Below the pieces are notes generated by a model. It worked only from the letters and a program-made list of their open reading frames with translations, ran no database searches and was not told the origin of the DNA. This document shows positions 1 to 6,142 of a DNA stretch of 6,143 nucleotides, piece by piece. Position 1 is the first letter of the stretch. The number at the start of each line of letters is the position of its first letter. The stretch comes from Kocuria sp. (lineage in GTDB: Bacteria > Actinomycetota > Actinomycetes > Actinomycetales > Micrococcaceae). Both the position numbers and the translations under genes were made by a program. Location: assembly GCA_030453435.1 (NCBI GenBank), contig JAKDKI010000144.1, positions 1 through 6,143 of the forward strand, written 5' to 3'.

Positions 1-33
1 TCTTCGTGTAGCAATCCCTAGCGAGTCCCACCC

Positions 34-73
34 ACGGCGGGGGTAGACTGCAATTCCAGTCTCACCCCGCCGT
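34..73 (-). terminator. Strong stem-loop downstream of ndk, probable terminator
   Basis: Two 17-nt arms (34-50 and 57-73) flank a 6-nt loop (51-56). Read on the minus strand the helix has 9 base pairs at the base (ACGGCGGGG with CCCCGCCGT), a 2x2 internal mismatch, then 6 more pairs (AGACTG with CAGTCT). It starts 24 nt after the ndk stop codon, where the transcription unit would be expected to end. No U-run follows on the minus strand (the next bases are GGGTGGGACT), so it is not a textbook intrinsic terminator. U-poor hairpins are commonly proposed as terminators or 3'-end stabilisers in high-GC actinomycetes. It could equally serve a convergent gene lying left of the window. The hairpin is certain as sequence; its role is inferred. 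Confidence 0.6.
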
Positions 74-97
74 CGTTGTTCAGCAGGTTTCAGCGAA

Positions 98-511
98 TCA
101 AGCGAACCAGATGCCGATCTCACGCTCTGCCGACTCGGGTGAATCGGAACCGTGAACCAGGTTTTTCTGAACCTTCTCGCCCCAGTCACGGCCCAGGTCG
201 CCACGAATGGTGCCCGGAGGGGCGGTGGTCGGTTCCGTGGAACCAGCCAGGCTGCGGAAGCCCTCGATCACGCGGTTGCCCTCGACCACGGCTGCAACCA
301 CGGGACCGGATCCCATGAACTCGACCAGCGGCTCGAAGAAGGGCTTGCCCTGGTGCTCCTCGTAGTGCTTTTCGAGGATGTCACGCGTGGCCTGCACGAG
401 CTTGAGGTCCACGATCTTGTAGCCCTTGGCCTCGATGCGAGCGAGGATCTGACCGGTCAGGCCGCGCTCCACGCCGTCGGGCTTTACCAGCACCAGGGTG
501 CGTTCCGTCAT
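98..511 (-). CDS. ndk: Nucleoside diphosphate kinase
   Basis: Cytoplasmic NDP kinase of 137 residues, a normal length for a bacterial Ndk. It moves the gamma-phosphate of ATP to NDPs and dNDPs through a phosphohistidine and so balances nucleotide pools. Visible family features are the N-terminal strand with KPDG (residues 10-13), the nucleotide-binding EGxxxI region (77-82), PGTIRGD (99-105), and the signature NLVHGSDS (117-124) with active-site His120. The stretch [11 protein letters not shown] (106-116) between RGD and the signature is a few residues longer than the mycobacterial version as I recall it, and resembles Micrococcales enzymes. The ATG start is backed by a strong AAGGAG (518-523) 6 nt upstream. 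It is the last gene of the cluster, 86 nt after the membrane protein gene, and is followed by a strong hairpin. All key residues are present. Confidence 0.97.
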   Translation of the reverse strand: MTERTLVLVKPDGVERGLTGQILARIEAKGYKIVDLKLVQATRDILEKHYEEHQGKPFFEPLVEFMGSGPVVAAVVEGNRVIEGFRSLAGSTEPTTAPPGTIRGDLGRDWGEKVQKNLVHGSDSPESAEREIGIWFA

Positions 512-517
512 CTGCGT

Positions 518-523
518 CTCCTT
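518..523 (-). promoter_or_regulatory. Shine-Dalgarno of ndk
   Basis: The minus strand reads AAGGAG followed by 6 nt and ATG. This is the strongest ribosome binding site among the genes here and fixes the ndk start at 511. It fits independent, efficient translation of ndk rather than coupling to the gene 86 nt upstream. Confidence 0.85.
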
Positions 524-545
524 GATTTCGTTCTCGTCAGAGGTA

Positions 546-576
546 CCGCGACCAGCCTACCGGCCGGTGGCCGCGG
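546..576 (-). other. GC-rich imperfect hairpin in the gap before ndk
   Basis: On the minus strand CCGCG-GCC-ACC pairs with GGT-GGC-CGCGG around a GGCC loop, with 1-nt and 4-nt bulges on the 3' side, giving 11 pairs. It holds two 10-nt palindromes, ACCGGCCGGT (559-568) and GGCCGCGGCC (569-578). It sits in the 86-nt spacer between the DUF4233-like gene and ndk. No U-run follows. It might be an RNA processing or stability element, a partial terminator, or only GC-rich spacer. I see no convincing promoter for ndk in this gap. Confidence 0.3.
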
Positions 577-597
577 CCCGGGTACTCAGGCACGTTC

Positions 598-1035
598 TCA
601 CGGGTGCTCGGCTTCCCATTGCTCCTGGAGCCGGTCACGCTCACGGTTCTCGCGGTCGATGGTGGTGCCCTTGACCACGGCGTACCACCACGCGAGCGCG
701 CACAGCACACCGATGACGAACATGGCCGGGAGCAGGAAGCCCGTGGCAATGAGCACCAGTTGCAGCACCCAACCGATCACGTAGCCGCCCGGTCGGCGCA
801 CCATGCCGCACGCGAGCAGGAACACGAGCGTGAGGAGCACGCCTCCGCCCACGAGTAACCACTGTTGGGTGGTTCCCCAGTCCCGGGCGAGGATTCCGAA
901 TGCTGCCAGGGTCGCGAAGAAGATGATGAATGCTTCGATCGACAAAACGGACACCGCAAACATCGCTTTGATCGAGCGGCGGGGTTTCTTCTGGCCCGGG
1001 CGCCACTCACGCTGGGCCTTGGTCATTTTTGCCAT
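598..1035 (-). CDS. Small four-helix membrane protein, DUF4233-like
   Basis: A 145-residue predicted inner-membrane protein of unknown function. The N-terminus is strongly basic and cytosolic-looking (residues 1-23, with KAQREWRPG and KKPRR). Four hydrophobic segments follow at about 25-49, 59-78, 85-102 and 104-121, then a charged tail rich in Glu and Arg (127-143) that may form a short helix. Glu34 lies inside the first hydrophobic segment, which is unusual for a lipid-facing position. There is no signal peptide cleavage site and no catalytic motif that I recognise. Topology, size and position between folC and ndk match the actinobacterial DUF4233 family, which I recall in the same place in mycobacteria. 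The ATG at 1035 has AAGGA (1042-1046) 6 nt upstream; an in-frame ATG three codons on is a less well placed alternative. It lies 30 nt after folC and is surely cotranscribed with it. A link to folate or nucleotide metabolism is suggested only by its neighbours. Confidence 0.88.
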   Translation of the reverse strand: MAKMTKAQREWRPGQKKPRRSIKAMFAVSVLSIEAFIIFFATLAAFGILARDWGTTQQWLLVGGGVLLTLVFLLACGMVRRPGGYVIGWVLQLVLIATGFLLPAMFVIGVLCALAWWYAVVKGTTIDRENRERDRLQEQWEAEHP

Positions 1036-1065
1036 GCTCGGTCCTTCCCGGAGGCTCGGTGATTA

Positions 1066-2436
1066 TCAGAGTCCGAGGAGCGCACGGGCCTCACCCACCA
1101 CGGTGATCGAACCGGTGATCAGTACGGCGCCGTCGAACTCCTGGCGGTCGGCGGCGTCCTGCACGGCCGAGGCGATCGCATCATCCAGACGGTCCTGAGC
1201 ATGCACCATGTCCTCGTCGAAGCCCATGTCCGCGGCGATGTCAGCCAGTTCCTCCGGCGGAATCGCCCGCGGGGACCGGGAGTGGCTGCACCACAGTTCC
1301 AGTTCGTACTCACTGTATTCCTCGGCGAGCACACGCAACATGGTCTCGACGTCTTTCTCGCGCAGGATTCCTACCACCAGGTTGAGCTTGGCGAACGTGA
1401 AGGATTCCCGCACTGCCTGGGCCGAGGCCTTGAGCCCGTGCGGATTGTGAGCGGCGTCCAGCAGCACCGGGGGTGCCTTGCGCGCCAGCTCAAGCCGACC
1501 GGGTGACGTCACCGCGCCCAGACCGGTGACCAGAAGCTCCTGGTTGAGGGGTTTGTCTCCCCCGCCCAGCAGTGCCTCAACCGCGGCAATGGCCAGCGCA
1601 GCGTTTTCTGCCTGGTGCTCGCCGAACAACGGGAGCATGAGATCGATGTACTCGGCGGCCAGCCCCTGCACGGCCATGATCTGCCCACCCACCGCAATGG
1701 TGCGCCCGCGCACACCGAACTCCACACCCTCGAAGCGGAACTGCGCCCCAACCTCCTGGGCGCGTTCCAGCAGGATCTGGGCCACCGCGGGGTCCTGCGC
1801 TGCAGAAATCAGGAAGCCGCCCGACTTGATGATCCCCGCCTTCTCCAGCGCGATGTCCTGCAGCGTGTCGCCCAGCATCTCGGTGTGATCGAGGTCCACG
1901 GGCGTCACGATGGACACTGCGGCATCCGCCACGTTGGTCGCGTCCCAGCTGCCGCCGATCCCCACTTCCAGGACCATGACGTCAACGGGTTCGTCCGCGA
2001 AGACCGCGAACGCCAAGATGGTGAGCACCTCGAAGAAGGTGAGCCGGGATTCCTCGCGCTCTGCCAGTTCGGTATCCACGAGCTGCAGGTACGGGGCGAT
2101 CTCCCCGTAGATCCGCACGAACGTCTCATCCGCCACGGGTTTCCCGTCCAGGCTGATGCGTTCGGTGACCCTTTCCAAGTGCGGGCTCGTGTAGCGACCC
2201 ACCCGGAGGTCGTGAGCCAGCAGTAAGGATTCGACCATGCGCGCGGTCGAGGTCTTGCCGTTGGTCCCGGTGATGTGGATGACCGGCGCACTCTTCTCAG
2301 GATTACCGAGGATGTCAACGGCGCGTTGGACCGCATCCAGGCGCGGTGCCATCTGGTTCTCCGGCGCACGGTCGAGTAGTTCTGCGTACACCTCTTCCAC
2401 TGTGTGAGGAGGCGAAACGTTCCACGCGTCACTCAT
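1066..2436 (-). CDS. folC: Folylpolyglutamate synthase / dihydrofolate synthase
   Basis: Cytoplasmic ATP-dependent ligase of 456 residues, normal for the family. It adds glutamate to dihydropteroate and/or to reduced folates, so it serves both folate synthesis and retention. Visible motifs in order are the P-loop TGTNGKTS (56-63), the omega-loop region YTSPHLERVTERI (81-93), FFEVLT (133-138), EVGIGGSWDATN (156-167), LDHTEMLGDT (181-190) leading to KAGIIK (198-203), FGEHQAENAALA (270-281), and the C-terminal domain motif LDAAHNPHG (325-333). The end ITGSITVVGEAR is also family-like. In many bacteria the 156-167 motif reads GGRxDATN; the SW here is, as I recall, an actinobacterial variant. The ATG shares its A with the ileS stop (TGATG), and a GGTGG-containing weak Shine-Dalgarno lies inside the end of ileS, so translation probably depends partly on ribosomes finishing ileS. 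A bifunctional role is inferred from actinobacterial relatives. Confidence 0.96.
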   Translation of the reverse strand: MSDAWNVSPPHTVEEVYAELLDRAPENQMAPRLDAVQRAVDILGNPEKSAPVIHITGTNGKTSTARMVESLLLAHDLRVGRYTSPHLERVTERISLDGKPVADETFVRIYGEIAPYLQLVDTELAEREESRLTFFEVLTILAFAVFADEPVDVMVLEVGIGGSWDATNVADAAVSIVTPVDLDHTEMLGDTLQDIALEKAGIIKSGGFLISAAQDPAVAQILLERAQEVGAQFRFEGVEFGVRGRTIAVGGQIMAVQGLAAEYIDLMLPLFGEHQAENAALAIAAVEALLGGGDKPLNQELLVTGLGAVTSPGRLELARKAPPVLLDAAHNPHGLKASAQAVRESFTFAKLNLVVGILREKDVETMLRVLAEEYSEYELELWCSHSRSPRAIPPEELADIAADMGFDEDMVHAQDRLDDAIASAVQDAADRQEFDGAVLITGSITVVGEARALLGL

Positions 2437-5400
2437 CAGTTCACCACCTTCACGGTCACCGAGGACTCGTCCGTAACAATGACCTCCAGTTCACGGCTCA
2501 GGGTCTCCCCCGCCACGAGGTCGCGATTTGCCTCGATCGCCGCACACGTTTCCGCATCCCCATGGATGGTCGTGTGGATCCGGTCCGAGACATTCAGATC
2601 AGCGTTCTTCCGCTCCTGCTGGATGGCGCGGATCATGTCGCGAGCGGCACCCTCGGCACGCAACTCGTCGGTCAGCTCGGTGTCGAGTACCAGGAAGCCG
2701 CCCTCGGGCAGGACGGTGACGGCGCGCGCGGCGGTCTCTGCGGCGTCGTCGACGACCGTGGCCAGTTCGTACTCGCCGGACTCCAAAGCGATGTCACCCG
2801 CGCTTACGGCGCCGTCCTCGGATACCGACCAGTCGCCGGACTTGGCCGCCTTGATGACCTGCTGGACCTGCTTGCCCAGACGCGGTCCGGCGGCCCGAGC
2901 GTTGACCTTGAGCTGTTGTGAGATCCCGAAGTCCGCGGGTGAGACCTCCGAGGAATCCAGCAGGGTCACGCCCTTGAGGTTCAGCTCGTCGGCAATGATC
3001 GACTCGAACGTTCCCGCGAGCCGCTGGCCCTCGGGAACCGCCACGGTGAGACCGGCCAGCGGCTGGCGCACGCGCAGATTATGGGCCTTGCGCAGCGCGG
3101 AACCGGACGAGCAGATAGCGCGCGTGCGGTTCATGAGCGTCATCAGGTCCTCGTCCTGCGGGAACTGGGAGGCATCCGGCCAGTCCGTCAGGTGCACCGA
3201 ACGACCGCCGGTCAGTCCGCGCCAGATCTCCTCGGTGACCAGGGGCAACAGGGGTGCGGCAACGCGGCACACGGTCTCCAGGCACGTGTAGAGCACGTCG
3301 AAGGCCTGGGTGTCCTCGTCGAAGAACCGCTCGCGTGAACGGCGCACGTACCAGTTGGTGAGCGAGTCCATGTAGGAGCGCAGGCTCTCGGCGGCCGACC
3401 AGATGTCGTAGTCGTCGAACTGCTGTTTGGTCTCGGACACCAGACGCCCGGTCTCAGCCAGAATGTAGCGGTCCATCACGTTCTCGGCGGTGTAGCGCAA
3501 CTGTGCCTCGTACCCGGAGCCGCCGTTGGCGGCGTTCGTGTACAGGCCGAAGAAGTGGTAAACGTTCCACAGTGGCAGCATCATCTGACGCACGCCCTCG
3601 CGGATGCCCTGCTCGGTCACGACCAAGTTGCCGCCGCGCAGGATGGGCGAGGACATCAAGAACCAGCGCATGGCGTCCGCACCGTCTCGATCGAAGACCT
3701 CGTTGACGTCCGGATAGTTGCGCAGGGACTTGGACATCTTCTGGCCGTCCGAGCCCAGGACGATGCCGTGGGAGATCACGTTACGGAAGGCCGGGCGGTC
3801 GAACAGAGCCGTGGCCAGCACGTGCAGCAGGTAGAACCAACCGCGGGTCTGACCGATGTACTCCACGATGAAATCGGCCGGGTTGTGGGTCTCGAACCAG
3901 TCACGGTTCTCCATGGGGTAATGCACCTGTGCGTAGGGCATGGACCCGGAGTCGAACCAGACGTCCAAGATCTCCGGCACGCGGCGCATCACCGACTTAC
4001 CGGTGGGGTCATCCGGGTTGGGACGAGTGAGGTCGTCGATCCACGGACGGTGTAGGTCCACCTGACCTTCCGCGTTGCGCGGCAGAGTGCCGAAGTCCCG
4101 TTCGATCTCGGCCAACGAGCCATAGACGTCGCGGCGCGGGTAATTGGGGTCGCTGGACTCCCACACCGGGATGGGTGAACCCCAATAACGGTTGCGGGAA
4201 ATCGACCAGTCGCGGGCGTTCTCGAGCCACTTACCGAACTGACCGTCCTTGACGTTGTCCGGGATCCAGTTGATCTCCTGATTGAGTGCGACCATGCGGT
4301 CCTTGATGTCCGTGACCTTCACGAACCACGAGGAGACCGCGCGGTAGATCAAGGGGTTACGGCAACGCCAGCAGTGCGGATAGGAGTGCACGTAGCTGGA
4401 CTCACGCACCAGAACGTCCTGGGCACGCAGGTCACGGATCACGGTGCGGGCCACTTCTTTGTCGAACACGTTGTGTCCGGCGATCCCGGCCAGGGGCGCC
4501 CCGGAAGCCAGGGACTCGTCCTTGAAGAAGTCGTAGAACACGCCGGCCTCGTCCACGGAGAGCACCACCGGGATGTCATAGCGGGCACACACGTTCTGGT
4601 CGTCCTCACCGTAGGCCGGGGACTGGTGGACCAGACCGGTGCCGTCAGTGGTGGTGACGTAATCGGCAACGAGGATCTGCCACGCGGTGCCGGTGCCAAA
4701 GCGTTCGGCATCCGTGAAGTAATCCCACAGCGGCCGGTAACGCACGCCTTCCAGCTGGGCGCCGGTGAAGTGCGCGGTGACGGCATCGTGGGCGGCCGCG
4801 TCGGGATCCTCCTCGTCTGCGAAACCCAGGTCCTTGGCGTAGCCGGCCAGCAGGTCGGAGGCAATCAGGTAGCGGCGCTCGGCCAGCTCTCCCCCGCCGT
4901 TGACCAACACGTAGTCGATGTCCGGGCCCACGGCGAGCGCCTCGTTGGTGGGCAGGGTCCAGGGCGTGGTGGTCCAGGCCAGAGCCTGCGCTCCGGCCAG
5001 CTGGGACACAACGTCGGGCTGGGCGGCCCACGAGGTGTCGTCGAGGATCTCGAAGCCCACGGTGACCGTGGTGTCCTGACGGTCCTTGTAGACGTCGTCG
5101 TCCATGCGCAGCTCATGGTTGGACAGGGGCGTCTCGTCCTTCCAGCAGTACGGCAGCACGCGGTAGCCGGAGTAGATCAAGTTCTTGTCGTTGAGGGACT
5201 TGAACGCAGCCATGACCGATTCCATGTACTCGACATTGAGCGTCTTGTAATCGTTGTCGAAATCGACCCAGCGAGCCTGGCGGGTCACGTAGTCCTGCCA
5301 CTCGGTGGCGTATTTCATGACGGAAGCGCGGCAGGCATCGTTGAACTTGTCGATGCCCATCGTCTCGATTTCGTGCTTGTCGGTCATGCCCAGCTGCTTC

Positions 5401-5744
5401 ATGGCCTCGAGCTCGGCCGGCAGCCCGTGGGTGTCCCATCCGAAGCGGCGCTCCACGCGGCGACCCTGCTGGGTCTGGTAGCGGGCCACGAGGTCCTTGA
5501 CGTAGCCGGTGAGCAGGTGCCCGTAGTGGGGCAGGCCGTTGGCAAAGGGAGGGCCGTCGTAGAAGACGAATTCGTTGGAACCGTCCTGGCCCCGTTCGCG
5601 CTGGTCGATGCTGGCCTGGAAAGTATCGTCGTTCTTCCAGTAGTCGAGAACTCGCTCCTCGACCTGCGGGAAACGCGGGGCGGACGGGACGCCCTGGGCG
5701 TTGGGGTCGGTGCTTACCTTGGGGTAAACGGGTGAATCAGTCAC
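2436..5744 (-). CDS. ileS: Isoleucyl-tRNA synthetase, eukaryote-like (IleRS2) type
   Basis: Class I aminoacyl-tRNA synthetase of 1102 residues that activates isoleucine, charges tRNA-Ile and hydrolyses mischarged Val-tRNA-Ile. The Rossmann core carries HYGH (73-76, the HIGH motif), GWDTHGLP (102-109), [19 protein letters not shown] and KMSKS (669-673). The CP1 editing domain inserted in the core shows [11 protein letters not shown] (257-267). An anticodon-binding region with [12 protein letters not shown] and a long C-terminal extension follow. Motif style and length fit the IleRS2 branch typical of actinobacteria. I place the start at GTG 5744, giving [10 protein letters not shown]. The frame stays open to 5840, but that extension runs through the T-box and SD-masking hairpin, so it should be untranslated. 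AGGA lies 9 nt before the GTG. The T-box (AUC specifier, UGGU) independently confirms isoleucine rather than valine specificity. The stop overlaps the folC start by one base. No frameshift or missing catalytic motif is seen. Confidence 0.97.
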   Translation of the reverse strand: MTDSPVYPKVSTDPNAQGVPSAPRFPQVEERVLDYWKNDDTFQASIDQRERGQDGSNEFVFYDGPPFANGLPHYGHLLTGYVKDLVARYQTQQGRRVERRFGWDTHGLPAELEAMKQLGMTDKHEIETMGIDKFNDACRASVMKYATEWQDYVTRQARWVDFDNDYKTLNVEYMESVMAAFKSLNDKNLIYSGYRVLPYCWKDETPLSNHELRMDDDVYKDRQDTTVTVGFEILDDTSWAAQPDVVSQLAGAQALAWTTTPWTLPTNEALAVGPDIDYVLVNGGGELAERRYLIASDLLAGYAKDLGFADEEDPDAAAHDAVTAHFTGAQLEGVRYRPLWDYFTDAERFGTGTAWQILVADYVTTTDGTGLVHQSPAYGEDDQNVCARYDIPVVLSVDEAGVFYDFFKDESLASGAPLAGIAGHNVFDKEVARTVIRDLRAQDVLVRESSYVHSYPHCWRCRNPLIYRAVSSWFVKVTDIKDRMVALNQEINWIPDNVKDGQFGKWLENARDWSISRNRYWGSPIPVWESSDPNYPRRDVYGSLAEIERDFGTLPRNAEGQVDLHRPWIDDLTRPNPDDPTGKSVMRRVPEILDVWFDSGSMPYAQVHYPMENRDWFETHNPADFIVEYIGQTRGWFYLLHVLATALFDRPAFRNVISHGIVLGSDGQKMSKSLRNYPDVNEVFDRDGADAMRWFLMSSPILRGGNLVVTEQGIREGVRQMMLPLWNVYHFFGLYTNAANGGSGYEAQLRYTAENVMDRYILAETGRLVSETKQQFDDYDIWSAAESLRSYMDSLTNWYVRRSRERFFDEDTQAFDVLYTCLETVCRVAAPLLPLVTEEIWRGLTGGRSVHLTDWPDASQFPQDEDLMTLMNRTRAICSSGSALRKAHNLRVRQPLAGLTVAVPEGQRLAGTFESIIADELNLKGVTLLDSSEVSPADFGISQQLKVNARAAGPRLGKQVQQVIKAAKSGDWSVSEDGAVSAGDIALESGEYELATVVDDAAETAARAVTVLPEGGFLVLDTELTDELRAEGAARDMIRAIQQERKNADLNVSDRIHTTIHGDAETCAAIEANRDLVAGETLSRELEVIVTDESSVTVKVVN

Positions 5745-5757
5745 GGTGCTCCATCCT
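5742..5757 (-). promoter_or_regulatory. Masked ribosome binding site and GTG start of ileS
   Basis: The minus strand reads AGGATGGAG, then CACC, then GTG. AGGA (5757-5754) has 9 nt to the start; the second purine block GGAG (5752-5749) has only 4 nt. Both lie in the 3' arm of the sequestrator helix, so ribosome access depends on the state of the T-box. This position decides GTG 5744 as the real ileS start. Confidence 0.75.
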
Positions 5758-5784
5758 GAGACGTCAGTAAATTCAGGATGCGAG
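5749..5784 (-). promoter_or_regulatory. T-box sequestrator hairpin masking the ileS Shine-Dalgarno
   Basis: CATCCTGA (5780-5773) pairs perfectly with TCAGGATG (5759-5752) across a 13-nt loop. With G5781 bulged, CTC (5784-5782) can also pair with GAG (5751-5749), which covers the entire purine-rich SD. No U-run follows, so the hairpin is not an intrinsic terminator. This points to control of translation initiation instead of transcription attenuation. The 5' arm (5784-5780) is also part of the antisequestrator, so the full forms cannot coexist. Confidence 0.75.
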
Positions 5785-5830
5785 GACGCTAGGGCGTACG
5801 GAGTACGCCGGTGGCGCGGTACCACCTCGC
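5780..5830 (-). promoter_or_regulatory. T-box core and antisequestrator
   Basis: The minus strand contains GCGAGG-TGGTACC-GCG, a close match to the T-box core. GCGAGG (5830-5825) pairs with CCTCGC (5785-5780), the 7-nt TGGTACC (5824-5818) forms the bulge, and GCG (5817-5815) pairs with CGT (5788-5786), as in the canonical antiterminator fold. The bulge UGGU is complementary to a tRNA 3' end reading ACCA, as expected for tRNA-Ile with discriminator A. Between the arms sits a 7-bp hairpin, GGCGTAC with GTACGCC (5809-5793) closed by UCC, in the variable loop. Confidence 0.88.
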
Positions 5831-5845
5831 TTACTCGCACCGTGA

Positions 5846-5863
5846 CGTTCCTCGTTCGGAACG
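5846..5863 (-). promoter_or_regulatory. T-box Stem III hairpin
   Basis: CGTTCC (5863-5858) pairs with GGAACG (5851-5846) around a GAACGA loop, 15 nt before the T-box core. Position and size fit the Stem III that precedes the antisequestrator in T-box leaders. Confidence 0.6.
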
Positions 5864-5956
5864 ACGACGCCGCGAGCCGCTCATTCGTAGGCTGTCACGG
5901 GCCCACCCGTTCGGTTCTACTGAGACTGCCCCTGGGGGCCGATCCGTTCTTCCGAA

Positions 5957-5985
5957 GACTCCCCGGTGATGGCCGGTTCACAGTC
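5957..5985 (-). promoter_or_regulatory. Ultrashort T-box Stem I with Ile specifier AUC
   Basis: GACT (5985-5982) pairs with AGTC (5960-5957), and CCGG (5976-5973) pairs with CCGG (5966-5963), leaving the terminal loop CCATCA (5972-5967). The loop displays ATC (5970-5968), the isoleucine codon read by tRNA-Ile(GAU). A specifier in the terminal loop of a very short Stem I is the arrangement described for actinobacterial ileS T-boxes; the long Stem I with its distal platform is absent. The exact helix boundaries are my hand fold. Confidence 0.75.
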
Positions 5986-6011
5986 CGTGTGCGCATAGAG
6001 TGCACCGCGCC

Positions 6012-6042
6012 ATTCTAACCCCACGGGGGACTCAGTCGTCAT
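6012..6042 (-). promoter_or_regulatory. Candidate promoter of the ileS leader
   Basis: TAGAAT (6017-6012) matches the TATAAT -10 consensus at five of six positions. ATGACG (6042-6037) matches TTGACA at four positions, with a long 19-nt spacer. A start about 7 nt downstream (near 6005) would give a leader of about 260 nt that includes all of Stem I. The -35 lies inside the last codons of the upstream gene. Only the -10 is convincing; readthrough from upstream is an alternative. Confidence 0.4.
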
Positions 6043-6142
6043 CCCAGTCGTCGTCGCACTCCCACTCGTCGTCATCCCACTCGCACACGCTGCTCAGGGC
6101 GGGTGCCTGGGGAACGGACACGGGTGCTTGCGGAACCGGTGC
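6032..6142 (-). CDS. 3' end of an unidentified gene with an acidic Trp/Asp tail (partial)
   Basis: Only the last 36 codons are visible; the gene continues beyond the right edge. The frame reads a low-complexity linker APVPQAPVSVPQAPA, then LSSVC, then EWDDDEWECDDDWDDD and TGA. The tail has three W/C-D-D-D units, ten Asp, three Glu and no basic residue. The codons themselves are repetitive: TGGGATGACGAC occurs twice (6079-6068 and 6046-6035). A Pro/Ala linker leading to a charged tail suggests a flexible C-terminus on a domain not seen here. I do not recognise the family and assign no function. The frame is supported by the linker-plus-tail pattern and by a stop just ahead of the ileS promoter and leader. 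A chance open frame is possible, because another minus-strand frame is also open for part of this stretch. Confidence 0.6.
   Translation of the reverse strand, partial: APVPQAPVSVPQAPALSSVCEWDDDEWECDDDWDDD

Larger units (their letters stand above)
5749..5985 (-). promoter_or_regulatory. Translational T-box riboswitch of ileS
   Basis: The whole 5' leader of ileS. When uncharged tRNA-Ile accumulates, its anticodon should pair with the AUC specifier and its ACCA end with the UGGU bulge. That would stabilise the antisequestrator, weaken the hairpin over the Shine-Dalgarno and raise synthetase production. Elements in order are Stem I (5985-5957), a Stem II/pseudoknot-like region (about 5958-5890), Stem III (5863-5846), T-box/antisequestrator (5830-5780) and sequestrator (5784-5749). 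The middle region includes TCTT/AAGA around CGG (5958-5948), ACGGG/CCCGT around TGGG (5910-5897), and the stretch AGTAGAACCGAACGGG (5921-5906); it has competing pairings that I cannot resolve by eye. The leader fills the gap between ileS and the upstream gene. Specificity is supported twice, by the specifier and by the discriminator match. Confidence 0.9.

Noticed and set aside
1..33. Possible end of a convergent plus-strand gene, with TAG codons at 9-11 and 18-20
   Set aside because: Too little sequence to support any reading frame; stop codons here are expected by chance.
512..597. Separate promoter for ndk in the spacer
   Set aside because: I could not find a -10/-35 pair of acceptable quality in this stretch.
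152..784. Plus-strand open frame of 210 codons
   Set aside because: It runs antisense across ndk, the spacer and the DUF4233-like gene; its low-complexity product has no family features.
2404..3291. Plus-strand open frame of 295 codons opposite the 3' part of ileS
   Set aside because: Ser/Arg-rich antisense shadow with no motif, inside a well-supported gene.
4374..5735. Long plus-strand open frame of 453 codons opposite ileS
   Set aside because: It is a shadow of GC-rich codon bias on the antisense strand; it has no recognisable domain and lies wholly within a certain gene.
5752..5780. Sequestrator hairpin as an intrinsic terminator (transcriptional T-box)
   Set aside because: No U-run follows and the 3' arm contains the Shine-Dalgarno, so a translational mechanism fits better.
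5745..5840. In-frame N-terminal extension of ileS upstream to a GTG at 5840
   Set aside because: It would translate the antisequestrator and the SD-masking hairpin as protein; the residues do not look like IleRS, and AGGA plus GTG at 5744 give a consistent start.
5746..6018. Plus-strand open frame of 90 codons across the leader
   Set aside because: The region is fully explained by the T-box on the other strand; no ribosome binding site or protein family is evident.
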